Shown here: one piece after another, positions 11,926-23,391 of the stretch
Numbering within the stretch: the first letter of the stretch is position 1
How the letters are laid out: each line of letters opens with the position of its first letter
Assembly: GCA_028641055.1 (NCBI GenBank)
Contig: CM054060.1
Coordinates: 309,304,949-309,368,948 of the forward strand
Origin: Alopecurus myosuroides
Lineage: Eukaryota > Streptophyta > Magnoliopsida > Poales > Poaceae
Length of the DNA: 64,000 nt
Direction: 5' to 3'
Made by a program: the position numbers and the translations under genes
The notes under the pieces: model-generated
What the model saw: only the letters and a program-made list of their open reading frames with translations
What the model was told of the DNA's origin: nothing
Database searches by the model: none

Positions 11926-13942
11926 ATGACCTACACTATAACTAACCTACAAGAAACAGTTGGAACCATCCAAGCCATATTTTCCAAGGTTAGCTATAGT
12001 ATTGGTTCGGAGGTTTCTAGCATAAAGAAGATGTTGGAGGCCATGATGGGGAAAACCAAGGAGTCCGAGGAACTTCCCTCCATCGCCGATGATGTTAGCT
12101 TGGATGATGATTCCATTTTGGACATTGCCAAAATGGAGGCTAACATTGCTATAGCCAAGGCGAAAGCCGGTAAAAAGGCTAAGGGTGCTGAAAGTTCTGA
12201 AGGCTCCGAGTCTCAAACGGCTAATGGTTCGGGGTCTAACTCAAAAGTTCCACCACCTCCAAATTATGACTTTATTCATCCCATTGTTTCTATGCCACAC
12301 ATTTTAAATGTTGGACTTCCTCTCATGCTTAACACTAATGAATTTTCTTCTTGGAAGTTCGAAATGGAGTCTCATATTTTCGGCTCTTGCACCGCCTTGT
12401 GGAGAAGTGTTCTTCATGGTTCCATCCTCATGATGCAAGCAACTTGACTCCAAGAGAGGATATTGAATTTCAACTCAACAAGACCGCTCTTGTCACTATT
12501 CAAAAGGCTCTCCCAAGAGAATATCTCACTCACATCCGTTGTGTAGAGACCTCCAAGGAGGCTTGGGATAAACTTGACACCTTGTTCCAAGAAAATGCTA
12601 GCATCCAATCCTCCAAGTATGATGTTTCCATTGACAAGTCCAAGAACTTTGTCATGCAACAGGATGAGAGCCCCGGAGAACTATATAGAAGAGTTGTCAC
12701 CCTTGCCAATCAATTAAGGGACTTTGGAAAAGAGGAAATCTCCGATGAGTGGATCAAGAGGAAGGTTTTCAAGTCCATAACTCCCTTTGAGAAGAACCTC
12801 TCCACTAGCATCCGAACAAGAGCGGAGTATAATTCACTCAACTCCATTAGCGTCCTTAGTGAGTTCATAGCCATATCTATATGTCACAAGAGTGCTGATG
12901 ATGCTCTCGATTTCTCTATAGGAATGGGAAAGACTCCCAACCTTGCCTTAAAGCCCAAGGCGATTGATCGGATAGAAGAAGTTGATGAGGATGATGAGGA
13001 TTATGCGGACACATACAAGGGTGCTCACAAGTGCATTGCTCTTGCCATGCATGGATATTGGAAGAGATGGGAAGCTCATAAGGCCGGTGCTCCTAGACCC
13101 TAAAGAAACAAAGTTTACAATAAGAAGGGGGAGCGGCCAAGGAGTGCAAATCACTTGTCCTTTTGAGACAAGAGAATAGAATGAAGGCAAGATAGTTTGG
13201 AATGACAAGACCAAAGCTCCACAAAACAAGAACCTTGCTAGAAGAGTCCCAAGGGATCTATATGTTCAAGAAGGGCCCGTATTGGAAACATACTACTCCG
13301 GAGATGAAGGAGAAGATGAATTCATAGGTGTGGCCCATGTTGTCTTAGCTACGTCTTCCTCTTCATAGGTCTCTCTATTTGAATCCCCCAATGAGAAGGC
13401 GCCCATCCGACCTGCATATCTCATGGAAAACTCCACCGCGGTAATATCTTCCACCTCCAAGTCTATGTAAACTAGCCCCCCCCCATTAGTGGATTGTGTT
13501 GAAAATATTGTTGATGATGATGAGGAGGCTAAGAATCTAGGCTCTTGGTTATCTAGCCTTTAAGGTGAGACCAAGGAAAAGGTAAAGGCCCTTTTGAGGC
13601 AACTTGATGATGCTAACTGTCTTATAGATGATAATGAAGAGATCATCATGACCTTGGAGAGTTATGGTGGTAGACATTGTAGCAATGACAATGAGCTTGT
13701 AGAAGCTCTTAAGAAAGAGCAACCCATTAGAGCCTCTCTTGAAGAGAGACTATCTAGTCTAGAAATGACTTCTGCTATTAGTGTTTCCAAACTTAGGAAG
13801 GATAATGAACAATCTCTTGTTCTCGTTAAAACTTTTGAAAATGAAGAGTTGAAGCTAGAAATTTCTCATGAGAGACTTGTTGATCGTCATGAAAACTATA
13901 AAAAGAGTTAATGTCTCTTAAAGAAATTCATGACAAACTCAC
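11926..13942 (+). pseudogene. Copia A gag, frameshifted
   Basis: An ATG at 11926 opens 173 codons with a Lys/Ala-rich helical segment. The reading then shifts near 12415 into a second frame (12351-13103). This second frame carries the Copia gag core (UBN2/gag-polypeptide type): a Trp-Lys-Phe start in the first frame, then His-Pro-His-Asp, a Glu-Ala-Trp-Asp-Lys-Leu motif, a Glu-Leu-Tyr-Arg-Arg-Val helix and Trp-Ile-Lys-Arg-Lys-Val. After several stops, 13594-13911 codes a Glu/Lys/Leu-rich coiled coil, typical of Sirevirus gag tails. The frame is cut at 13942 by the minus-strand Gypsy insertion. I see no intact CCHC knuckle between the core and the coiled coil. Confidence 0.8.
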
Positions 13943-15484
13943 TGATGACGTGAGAACACACGTTCGTTGGGAGACACCAAGAGGAAGGTATGAAGAGTGC
14001 AGCAGCAAGTTCTCCCCCACAAAGAAACCAAGGTTTAAGCACACCAGTAGGAGAAAGAATCACTTTTGACGGTGGTTGACAACTCATGTTGGCAGGGTGC
14101 TCTACCAGACTGAGCAGAAACGTGGAATCTGCACACAACACAACCAAGATTATTTTCCCCAACAAAACAGTGAGGTTGTCAATCTCACCGGTCTTGCTGA
14201 AAACAAAGGATTAGACGTATAGTGTGGAAAATGGTGTTTTTTGCAGTGAATGAAATGATAACAATGATTGCAATAAAAAGTAAAAGTGCTTGCAGTAGGT
14301 TGTATTATCAGTGTAAAATAATGGACCGGGGTCCATAGTTCACAAGTGGTGTCTCTCCATAAAAGATAAATAACATGTTGGGTAAACAAATTATAGCTGG
14401 GCAATTGACAGAAATAAAGGCTGCACCGTAGTGCATATGCAAGACATGATGATTACTGTGGGATTCATTTGGTCATTACAACATGATACATAGACCGTAA
14501 TCCAACTCCATTTGTGACTAATAATCCACCCTAGGGACATCATCCGAGCAGACTTTGGGTATTAAGTTGCAAGCAACAGATTATTGCATTAAGTAAAGTG
14601 CGTAATGTAAACAATACAATTATCCTTAGACAAATCATTGTTGTTTTATCCCTAGTGACAACAACACATCCACAATCTTAGAAGTTATTGTCACTCTCCC
14701 TAACTAGAGGCATGAACCCACTAACGAGCATAAATACTCCCTCTTGGAGTTACAAGCACCAACTTGGCCAGAGCATCTACTAGTAACAAAGAGCATGGAA
14801 GATCACAACTAAAAAAAGTTGCGTAAATATCAAGGTTCATGCACAAAAAATTTCAGGATGTTTCGATTTTTCTGGAAATTTATACGAATTAAATAATGGA
14901 CAGCAAAAATTTGTTCCTGCGCAGAAATCCAAATCTAGGATCAACTTTTCACTAGAGAATTTACTTGGCACACCAATTCGAAAAGGTAAAGGAACAAAGG
15001 AGTTGCTATAAAAATAAACAACATCTTGACTCAAAAAAACAAAAGTAAAATTGCAGAAATAAAACATGGGTTATCTCCCAAGAGTGCTTTTCTTTAACGC
15101 CTTTCAGCTAGGCACAGAAAGCAAGAATCAAGTGTTTTCAAATGAAGAAGCACGCAAATCATAACTTATTCTAATGATAGAATCAAAAGGCAACTTCATT
15201 ATCTTTCTAAAAAAGTGTTCCATACCTTTCTTGAGTGGGAATTGATATTTAATATTCCCTTCACTCATATCAATAACAACACAAACAGTTGTAAGAAAAG
15301 GTCTTCCCAAAATAATAGGACAAGAAGCATTACATTCAATATTCATAACAACAAAATCAACGGGGAATTGATGACGTGAGAACACACGTTCGTTGGGAGA
15401 CCCAAAGAGGAAGGTATGAAGAGTGCAGCAGCAAGTTTTCCCTCAGAAAGAAACCAAGATTTAATCGGACCAGTAGGAGAAACA
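13943..15484 (-). mobile_element. Rearranged Gypsy fragment inside Copia A
   Basis: On the minus strand, an LTR 3'-end fragment (about 15484-15371) is followed directly by a protease tail (15370-15128), then post-ORF non-coding DNA, then a jump into an LTR that ends at 13943. The two LTR-end fragments start with the same tgatgacgtgagaac string and are nearly identical over 100 bases, so both derive from one element. Most of the internal region, the first part of the 3' LTR and all but the last ~110 bases of the 5' LTR are missing. It belongs to the same LTR group as G0, G1 and G4. Deletion at the right edge also removed some Copia A sequence or the second target copy. Confidence 0.75.
15128..15370 (-). 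pseudogene. Gypsy aspartic protease C-terminal fragment
   Basis: The translation has the flap-to-C-terminal hallmark of Athila-like proteases: Cys-Pro-Ile-Ile-Leu-Gly-Arg-Pro-Phe-Leu, then Val-Ile-Asp-Met with a Gly-Asn turn, ending in Ala-Ser-Ser-Phe-Glu-Asn-Thr and a stop. The N-terminal half with the catalytic Asp is absent because the fragment abuts an LTR piece at 15371. The same protein end occurs in G1 (26024 region) and, in part, in G0 (48657). Confidence 0.8.
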
Positions 15485-15607
15485 AATCACTTCTGAAGGT
15501 TGTTGATAGCTTCAATGATCTCTAGTTTTCCCTTTTGAAGTTTTCCCTCATAATTACTATTTGGGTTACAAAGACCCTTGTTTCTAACATGAGGGGACCC
15601 TCCTCGA
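15485..15607 (+). pseudogene. Copia A gag tail, island between two insertions
   Basis: The plus-strand frame reads Ile-Trp-Val-Thr-Lys-Thr-Leu-Val-Ser-Asn-Met-Arg-Gly-Pro-Ser-Ser, matching the linker between gag and protease in Sirevirus-like Copia elements. Removing the solo LTR joins it in frame to Gly-Pro-Asn-Ser-Ser at 20041. This shows that 15485-15607 and 20041-21711 belong to one Copia A copy. Confidence 0.75.
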
Positions 15608-18600
15608 TGTCGCACCCTGACTTCTAGAGGATACTCGCAGTTCCGTTGAACAGTAGTTGATTGGATTACGGGGCTTACCGGCACCCGCATCTCTTACGAG
15701 TAGGCCAACACACGTATGTGTGACAACCAACCCCTACTGTTCATCGTCTACGTAAACCATCCCATAGAAATCAGGATACTACCATTGACGTACTTCATAC
15801 CATACACACATGGTACGTCAACGGCGTTTAACAAAATGATAGCACAACAGATCTCTAAGACACAAATAAATAGAAATAAGTTGCAAATAGCTCTCACTAG
15901 AGCAGAGATAGCAAATACAATCATCCAGAGGACACATGTCCCAACATATCATCATTACAACACAGCGGAAGCATCCAAAAGGTCTGAGTACAGACAAGAT
16001 CCAAATAGGCTTAAGAAGCCGGAAACGAAAAGACGGAGCCCATCCACGATGTCTCGGATCCTGCCCGGGTCCGCTATCTACTCGTCAGCAGCCTCGTCAA
16101 ACTCCACGTAGTAGCCATCACGGGGATCCTCGTAAGCGTAGTCTGCGGAAACCACATCCCCAAAGGGGTCAGTACATAAACGTACTGGCAAGAAAGACTC
16201 ACAAGATACCATAATGTACCCGGCAACACCAGGTACAGATGCTTTGGGTTCAACGGAAGAATAGGTGATACAAAATTGCGGCAGCGGGCTGCTCTAACCA
16301 ACTACAGAAATCCGCTACAACTTCCGGCTAAAAGAAAGGGATAAGATAGCGTAATGTAACCAACTACTACTAACTCCAAACAAACCCATCCTGGATCTCG
16401 CCCCTTATCCAAAGAAGCAATCCGAGGATAACTCACACAGTTGGATTAATGATGGTTCAAGTTGTTGTGTCAATAAGACTATTACTAGTCAAGTTACCAT
16501 TAGTTAGGTGTAAGTTGTTCTGAGTACTTGTTAGCCAGTACTTTCACCAAGTCAACCATAACCGCGGAAAACACGGCTTCTCGAGAAGATTTAACCCTGC
16601 AGGGGTGCACCAATTTGGCTGTACACGTAAGAATATCCCGCCAGACGGGAATCAAACCCACCAAGCGAGGCACTCTACACAACTCAACTCTTCTTCGCAT
16701 CAAGCCCAAAGAACCACGTGCTGTGCGTGTGCGGCTAATCGAGCCCCACGAAGAAAAGGGGACCCTCATAGCACTCTAAGACCACGCCGCCCTAAATGCC
16801 GACTACAAAAGTTCCACCCTGGCCTCGGGTTCGTACCTGCATATGCGTGCATCAAATGGAAAGCCCGAACTAAGTGTGGCGATTTGGACGAGATGTGAAT
16901 CGAATCAAATTGAGGGGGGCGCCCATACACGCTTCCCACATGCGGTTAGTGCGCTCATCATGGATCAGTAGACAAGACCCTTTTCCTAATTAGGGTCGAC
17001 ACTAGCAGGCCTCAAAACCACGCCGGGCCTCCTGCCAGTGCCTTATCAGCAAATTATTATTACCTCAAAATTAACAGGTTGTTGTTTAACATCGAGCCCC
17101 AGAACATAATAGAAATATAGTAACAGAAAGTAACGGGTAACAGACTCGAGCAGAAACAACCCTAAGCATGCTAGTAAGACACGGGCAACAAGCAATGGGG
17201 TTATAGGTGTGGAGGTGAGGCTATATCAGGGTTAAGGATAACAGGTGATAGGTTCGTAACAGAAGCAACAATCCATAGAGCTAGCAGAAATAGACAACGG
17301 AAAGTATCGGTATCCGATGTTGAAAGGAACACAATGGTTCATGTGAGTGAATACTTGCCTGCAAACTCAGCAGCCTGGTACTGAGCTAGATCCTGAGAAG
17401 GGGTGTCGTAAGTATCGTCTGTCTCAACGTCGTCGTCTATTCGAGAAGAAGCAAACAAACAACGCAGAGAGATAAACAATCAATAACATGGCATAATGCA
17501 CAATCATGGGATGATGCATGACCATTTAATTGATGCATCAAAAAATAAACTAGTTGACATGGTAACATAACATAATTAAACGGAACCACATGCAATTTGA
17601 ATTGCATATGAAAAGCCCATGAATTAAGGTTGGGATAATTGTTTTACAACTAATCAACAGGTGAAAGTGGATTAGTATGATGCATGGATGAGGAAAACAG
17701 AAAAATAACAACAATAGAATCAATTTGAAATAAGGTTTACCAAGTTTGGAATTTTATTTATTAAGTTATGGAATTTTGGTTCCTTAAAGGTGTTACACAA
17801 GCATTTGTTGTTTTCACCAATTTTAATTGTTCAAAATAGATAACAAAATTCATATTTGGAAAGTACACAAAATTTTAGGTGGATTACATGTTTCATTTAT
17901 TGAAAAAGGACTTAAGATGAATTAATTATGAATTAAACAAGTGTAAACAAGATTTAATTGAAATTAATTCAAGTATGAATTTATTTGAATTTTTATTTGT
18001 TCAAAACATTAATTCAACTTCATATTTGAAAATTTTATACTTTTCTAGTTTGAAAACATATTTTATAAGTTCAAAAATAATTTAATTTGAGCAAGTTATG
18101 AATTTAGCAAATTTAAATGATTTAAACAAGGTTTAAATTATTTAACCAATTTTAATTATTCAAAACATGAAACGAAATTTATATTTGAAAAGGTGGTTCA
18201 AAATGGCATGGAAAACATATTTTATTTGTGTGATTTGAATTAAGTTTGAATTATTTATGATTTTAACCAAATTTGAAATGAATTGTTTGAATTTGAAATT
18301 TGAATGCATTTGAAATGTTCAAAACAGAATACAAATATTTTAAACAGGTAGAGAATTTAATTTGGATCAGGATACATATTTTATTTGCATTATTTGGATT
18401 TGGGAATTAAAAGTTATTTGTATTTTAAAATTAGGGACCAATCTGTAAAAGAAAAGGATTTGATTTAAAAAGAAAAGGGCAGAAAACCCTTTTCTACCTC
18501 GCAGTGGCCCAGCCCAGGCCACTGACGAGGGGGCCCTGGCCACTGTGGCCCGCGTGTGTGCACGCGTGGCAGCACAGGCCACTGGCAGGTGGCCCCTGCC

Positions 18601-20040
18601 TGCCAGCGTGGCGAGCAAAAAAGGGGTACTAATTCCCGCGGAGGCGAGGGCTCGACCCCTCGACCTCGCGCTCGCGTGTGCAGTGTGCTACCACTGCGGT
18701 AGCGATTCAGTTTTGACAGTAACGCACGCGCGGACAGGTTATGGTTCAGGTACGCTAACTGAAATTTTTCTGCAGGCGTTTTCTGAACTTCGACAGAGCG
18801 GCAACGATGGCAGGCGGCGAGCTGCTGCCGCGTGCTGTTGCTCGCTGCGGTGGTGATGTGGTGATGCGCGCGTGCGTGTGCAGCAGAGAAGGAACAGGAG
18901 GGGGAGGATGGCGTGCTCACTGTCGCTGTAGAGGAAGCAGCGGCCCAACGGCGAGGTGGACGACGGCGACAGCTGCGAGGACGGCGGCGGAGATGTAGGC
19001 GTCCCCAGCCCTCGTGGTGGTGTCGATGAGCTCGAGGGAGGTGCGGGGAGGTGATTCCCGGTGTTAGCCCGAGGGGAGAAAGATCAGGTCGACGGCGATC
19101 ATCGGCGGAAGGTGGTGGTGGCGCTCGGTCACGGTGAGGTTCAGAGGGGAATTGCGAGCGGAGGGAGAGGGAAACGGCGGCGGTGATCGAGGGAGAAGGT
19201 GGAGGTGGAGGCTAGGGCTAGCAGGGTGGCTCGGGGTAGGTTTTAAAGGCGAGGCGAGCAGCTGCTGGCCGTTCTTCCGCGCGGCCGTCGACGTGGAGGT
19301 GCTCGATGCCCTGCCGTACAGCGAGAAGAAGATCGAGGGGGGTATCGGGCCGGTGGGAAAGTGGGATGGCCCAACTGGCTGCCCTACCCCTCTCTCTTGT
19401 TTTTTTTTTCTTTTTCTGTTCTGTTAGTTTTTTTTTTTTGCTGAAAAGAAATAGGGAAGAAAGCTAGGGTTTTTGATGTTAGAAAATTTTAGAAAAAATT
19501 TGGTATTGCTTAATTATGTAACAGCAACAACTTGCCAAGTTTTGTTTTCCAAAAAGTTCAAAATAAAATGTTGTTTGTAATTTGGTTGAAATTTGAATGA
19601 ATTTTGAGATTAAGTGATTTATTAAAAACAAAATTTAAATAGTTTGAACCTTATAGTTTAATTGAAACAAAAGGATTAGAATTGTTTTGTAATTCTCATA
19701 AATCCAACATGGTTGCTGTTTGGAAGAAGATGTAATTGAATTTTGAAAAGAATTTGAGTTAAGTGAGTTATTTAAATAAAATAACAAGTGAAAAGTTGAA
19801 CTTTCTATTTTAATAGAAACAAATAGCTGTTTTTAATTGAATATTTCTATTTGAAAATTGTAACAGAGCAAGTATGAAACAAGACATTTGAATATTGTTT
19901 GAATTTCAATTGTGAAAACAAAGGAAAACAGATGGGAACAAAATGAAAACAAATGCAATGATTAAGATGCCATGATGCAAAACAATAATAAAGCAAGAAA
20001 CAAACATTCTAGGGTGTTTTTTCATACTTGGGATGTTACA
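15608..20040 (-). mobile_element. Solo LTR, 4.43 kb, LARD/Sukkula-like
   Basis: On the minus strand this unit opens TGTAACATCCC and closes GGGTGCGACA, giving imperfect inverted ends. It is flanked by ctcgg (20041-20045) and ctcga (15603-15607), a 5-bp target duplication with one change. No primer site, ORF or second LTR is present, so it is best read as a solo LTR left by LTR-LTR recombination. Its size fits the very long LTRs of large retrotransposon derivatives such as barley Sukkula. Composition is striking: AT-rich arms (about 17500-18470 and 19440-20000) flank a GC- and CpG-rich core (about 18480-19400). The family name is inference. Confidence 0.7.
19241..19247 (-). promoter_or_regulatory. 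TATA-like box in the solo LTR
   Basis: Read on the minus strand, CCTTTAAAACC lies in the GC-rich core and is followed downstream by a CCTAGCC and C/T-rich leader. This is the arrangement expected for the promoter of a minus-strand LTR, and it supports the orientation call. Confidence 0.35.
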
Positions 20041-21711
20041 CTCGGGTCCTAACTCTAGTCAATAATTTCTTGCAGGACTATGCTTCCGGTGGGTCTAAAT
20101 GAATAATTGATAATGGATGCACTAGTCATATGACAGAAAGCAAAGAACATGTGACGGAGTTGCGCCCAAATACAAATGATGCACCCGTCACTTATGGAGA
20201 TAAGTCCACGTCTAAGGTAACGTGATTCGGCAAGGTTGTGATTGCTCCTGGTGTCACTATCGTGGATGTCATGCTTGTCGAATCCCTTGGTTTCAATTTA
20301 CTTTCAGTTTGTTCTCTTGGGAAGATGGGTTTCTCCGTCTTCTTTGATGAAAATTTTGTGGTACTTTTAAGGAGCAAGACTCTTGACGTCGCACACGTGG
20401 GACATGTCGAAAATGAGTTGTTTGTGGTGGACTTTTCGAAGTCCACCAACTCTCAAGAGATGTGTCTATTTGGAAAGCCGGACATGGGGTGGTTGTGGCA
20501 TTGCGGCTTATCCCATGTCAACATGAGAACTTTGCAAAGTCTTCACAAAGGTGGCCAAATCCTTGGACTAAAAGAAAATGTTTCCTTTTCCAAAGATCGC
20601 GTTTGTAGGTCGTGTGTTGAAGGAAATATGCATGATGCCTCTCACAAGAGCAAGACCATTATCTCATCAAAGAGGATCTTGGAGCTTCTCCATGTTGATC
20701 TCTTTGGTGACGTGCCCGGGGCAAGTCTTGGGGGCAAGAAGTATTGCTTGGCGATTGTCTATGACAATTGAAGATACACTTGGGTCTATTCCTTCAAGTG
20801 CAAGAGTGAGACTCAACAAACTATCATCGACTTCTCCAACCAAGTGCAACATCAACACAATATACAAATCATGGCTATTAGGAGTGAAAATGGCTCTAAG
20901 TTCAAGAACTACACTTTGAATGAATTCCTTAGTGAAGAGGGTATTCGCCATAAATATTCCGCTACCTACACCCCTCAACAAAATGGTGTAGCCGAATGGA
21001 AGAATAGAACTCTATTGGATATGGCAAGGACCATGTTGGCGGAGTATTCTTCTCCCCAATATTTATGGGCCGAAGCACTCCTCCAACCGCCTCTACATTC
21101 GCAAGGGCTTAGAGAAGACTCCATATGAGATCCTCACCAAGAACAAACCCAACGTTTCGTACTTTCGTGTTTTCGATTGTAAGTGTTTGTATTTCATATA
21201 GGGTGTTTGGTTGTCTAAATTCCAATCCAAGACTATTGAGGGTATATTTGTTGGTTATGGTGCCGAATCCCACACTTATAGAGTCTTTGACAAAACCTCA
21301 CAGATAGTCATAGAATCTTGTAGTGTGGTTTTCGAGGAAAATGATGGCTCCCAAGTGACGCAATTTCATGTTTCTAATGTAGATGTTGAAATGCCTCAAG
21401 AAGCCATTGGAAGGATGGGTGTGGGATTTTTCCGCCCCATTGAGGGACACCTTATGGAAACTCGAGAAGTATGATGCTCTACCCATGTGGAGCCCTACTC
21501 TACAATAGAAGAACAAGCCAAGGAGCCAAGTGATGCACATAACCAAGAACAATCTCAAGACCCTCCTCTTGTTGACCAAGTTACTATGCAAGAATCAACC
21601 ACTCCTATCTTTCAAGCTAGTCAAGGTCAAGGCCAAGATCAACCTTCCTCATCCTCCTCACCACAAGTTGAAGCTAGTGTAGATATTAATGATAATGATG
21701 ACGATCAAGGC
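20041..21711 (+). pseudogene. Copia A protease, GAG-pre-integrase and integrase
   Basis: The first frame holds the protease region with Ile-Ile-Asp-Asn-Gly-Cys-Thr-Ser-His-Met-Thr, preceded by a TGA where a Trp is normal. The 20238-20771 frame has the GAG-pre-integrase block, Trp-Leu-Trp-His then His-Val-Asn-Met-Arg-Thr-Leu, with the Cys-x2-Cys of the integrase zinc finger. The 20844-21128 frame has the integrase core. There the usual Ser-Asp-Asn-Gly catalytic motif reads Ser-Glu-Asn-Gly, so a catalytic Asp is lost, while the Pro-Gln-Gln-Asn-Gly-Val-Ala-Glu end is kept. A Gln/Ser-rich linker (21487-21711) leads towards the RT, which is cut off by G0. At least four frame breaks are present. 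Confidence 0.85.
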
Positions 21712-21795
21712 TGATACGTCATAAATGTATCCTTAATTTCTGATGTTCCATGTCATTTTTATCGATTTCCGGGACTAACTTATTAACAAGATGCC
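21712..21795 (+). repeat. G0 5' LTR, piece 1
   Basis: This is the first 84 bases of the LTR, from TGATACGTC to the atgcc target duplicated by G1. It continues at 39849. Confidence 0.8.
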
Positions 21796-23374
21796 TGATG
21801 CTTGCGTTGGTATACCCCAAGAGGAGGGTGTGATGAGCACAGCGGTAGGAGTTTTCCCCTTAGTTAAGAACAAGGGTTATCAATCCAGTAGGAGAAGGGG
21901 GATCTTCGGAAGGTTGATGCCACGGACGGTGGTGCTGGCGCTTCACCGCTGTCAGCAACAACGTGGAACCTGCACACAACACTACCAAAATACTTTGCCC
22001 CAACGGTACAGTGAGGTTGTCAATCTCACCGGTCTTGCTGAAAATAAAGATTAGACGTATAGCATGGAAAACAGTTGAATGCTTGCAGAAAGTAGAGAGA
22101 GCAGGAAATTGTTGTGGTTTGTTTAACAGTGTGGAAAATGGACCGGGGTTCATAGGTTCACTAGTGGTGTATCTCCATAAAAGATAACATGCTGGGTGAA
22201 CAAATTACAGCTGGGAAATTTAAAAATAAAGGTTGCACCGTAGTGCACATTATAACATGATGATTACTATGATATTTAGTGCGGACATTACAACAAGATA
22301 CATAGACCGACATCCATGTGCATCTTTGACTAATAATCCACCCTCAGGTTATCATCTGAACCCCCTTAGGTATTAAGTTGCAAGCAACAGATGATTTCAT
22401 TAAACAAAGTGTGTAATATAAGCAATGATTATACACGCGGGTACTCTCACTGCTTTTTTCTCCCTAATGGCAACAGCACATCCTCCCCCTTCACGTTTCT
22501 GTCACTTGAGCAAGGCAACAAGGAGGCATGAACCCACTATCAAACATAAATACTCCCTCTTGGAGTCACTAGCAACTACTTGGCCAGAGCAACCACTAGC
22601 AATGGAAAGCATGCAGGATCACAAATAACATATGCAATAAAGACTATAATGAACTTGGCATAAGTTCAATATTCATCGGATCCCAGCAAACACAGCATAT
22701 AGAATTACATAAGATCAATCTCGATCATGATAGGCAGCTCACGAGATCTAAACATGGAGGCATATGAGGAGGAGACAACCATCTAGCTACTGCTATGGAC
22801 CCGTAGTCCAGGGATGAACTACTCACGCATCACTCCGGAGGTAGGCATGGTGATGTAGAAGCCTCCGGTAATGATTTCCTCTCCGGCAGGGTGCTGGAAA
22901 ACAGCTCGAGAACCCTCCTGATCTAGGGTTGACTGTGACGGCGGCTGCAGAACTTTTTCGGGGATTTTGATCAGGTACCTAGGGTTTTCCATCCGGGGGC
23001 TTAAATAGGCGAAAGGGCATAGGCGGTGGATCTCCAGGGGTCCCACACCCATAGCTGGCGCAGCTGAGGGGACCCGTGCCAGCCTATGGTGTGGACCCCC
23101 TGTTGCCCCTCTTCGACTCCTCTTCGGTCTTCTAGATGCTTCCGAGGAAAATAGGACTTCCGGGCTTCGAATTTTCCAATTCCGAGAATATTTCTAGAAC
23201 AACTTTTCTGAAACTAAAAACAGCAGAAAACAAGGAACTGACTCTGGGCATCTTGTGAATAGGTTAGTCCCGGAAAACGTATAAAACTGCAATAAATAAG
23301 GGAGAAAACATGTAGCAGTTGACATAATATGACCATGGAGCATCAGAAATTAGGGATACGTTTATGACGTATCA
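21796..23374 (-). repeat. G1 3' LTR (1579 bp)
   Basis: On the minus strand it runs from TGATACGTC at 23374 to the CA end at 21796. It has a TATA-like CTATTTAA near 23001-23010 (minus strand) in the usual position before the ACCCTAG-type leader. A purine-rich tract abuts it at 23375. Confidence 0.88.
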
Positions 23375-23375
23375 A

Positions 23376-23391
23376 GCATCCCCAAGCTTAG
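23376..23391 (-). promoter_or_regulatory. G1 polypurine tract next to the 3' LTR
   Basis: The minus strand reads CTAAGCTTGGGGATGC immediately before the LTR start. The G-rich core is where plus-strand DNA synthesis is expected to be primed. The identical 16-mer recurs twice inside the element (25280-25295 and 25338-25353); see findings. Confidence 0.65.

Larger units (their letters stand above)
10603..21711 (+). mobile_element. Copia LTR retrotransposon 'Copia A' (Sirevirus-like), 5' part, interrupted
   Basis: The element starts with an LTR opening TGAAAGT and closing ACTTTCA, followed by an initiator-Met-tRNA primer site, gag with a coiled-coil tail, a protease and an integrase. It is interrupted by a minus-strand Gypsy (13943-15484), by a solo LTR (15608-20040), and at 21712 by Gypsy G0, after which it does not resume in the window. 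Reverse transcriptase, RNase H and 3' LTR are therefore missing here. The gag, integrase style and Gln/Ser-rich linker after integrase suggest the Sirevirus (Maximus/SIRE) lineage. Multiple stops and frameshifts mark it as dead and relatively old, in line with its outermost position in the nest. Confidence 0.85.

Noticed and set aside
18465..18920. Overlapping ORFs on both strands in the GC-rich core of the solo LTR
   Set aside because: All frames are open because stop codons are rare in GC-rich DNA; low-complexity Arg/Ala/Ser products and no domain.
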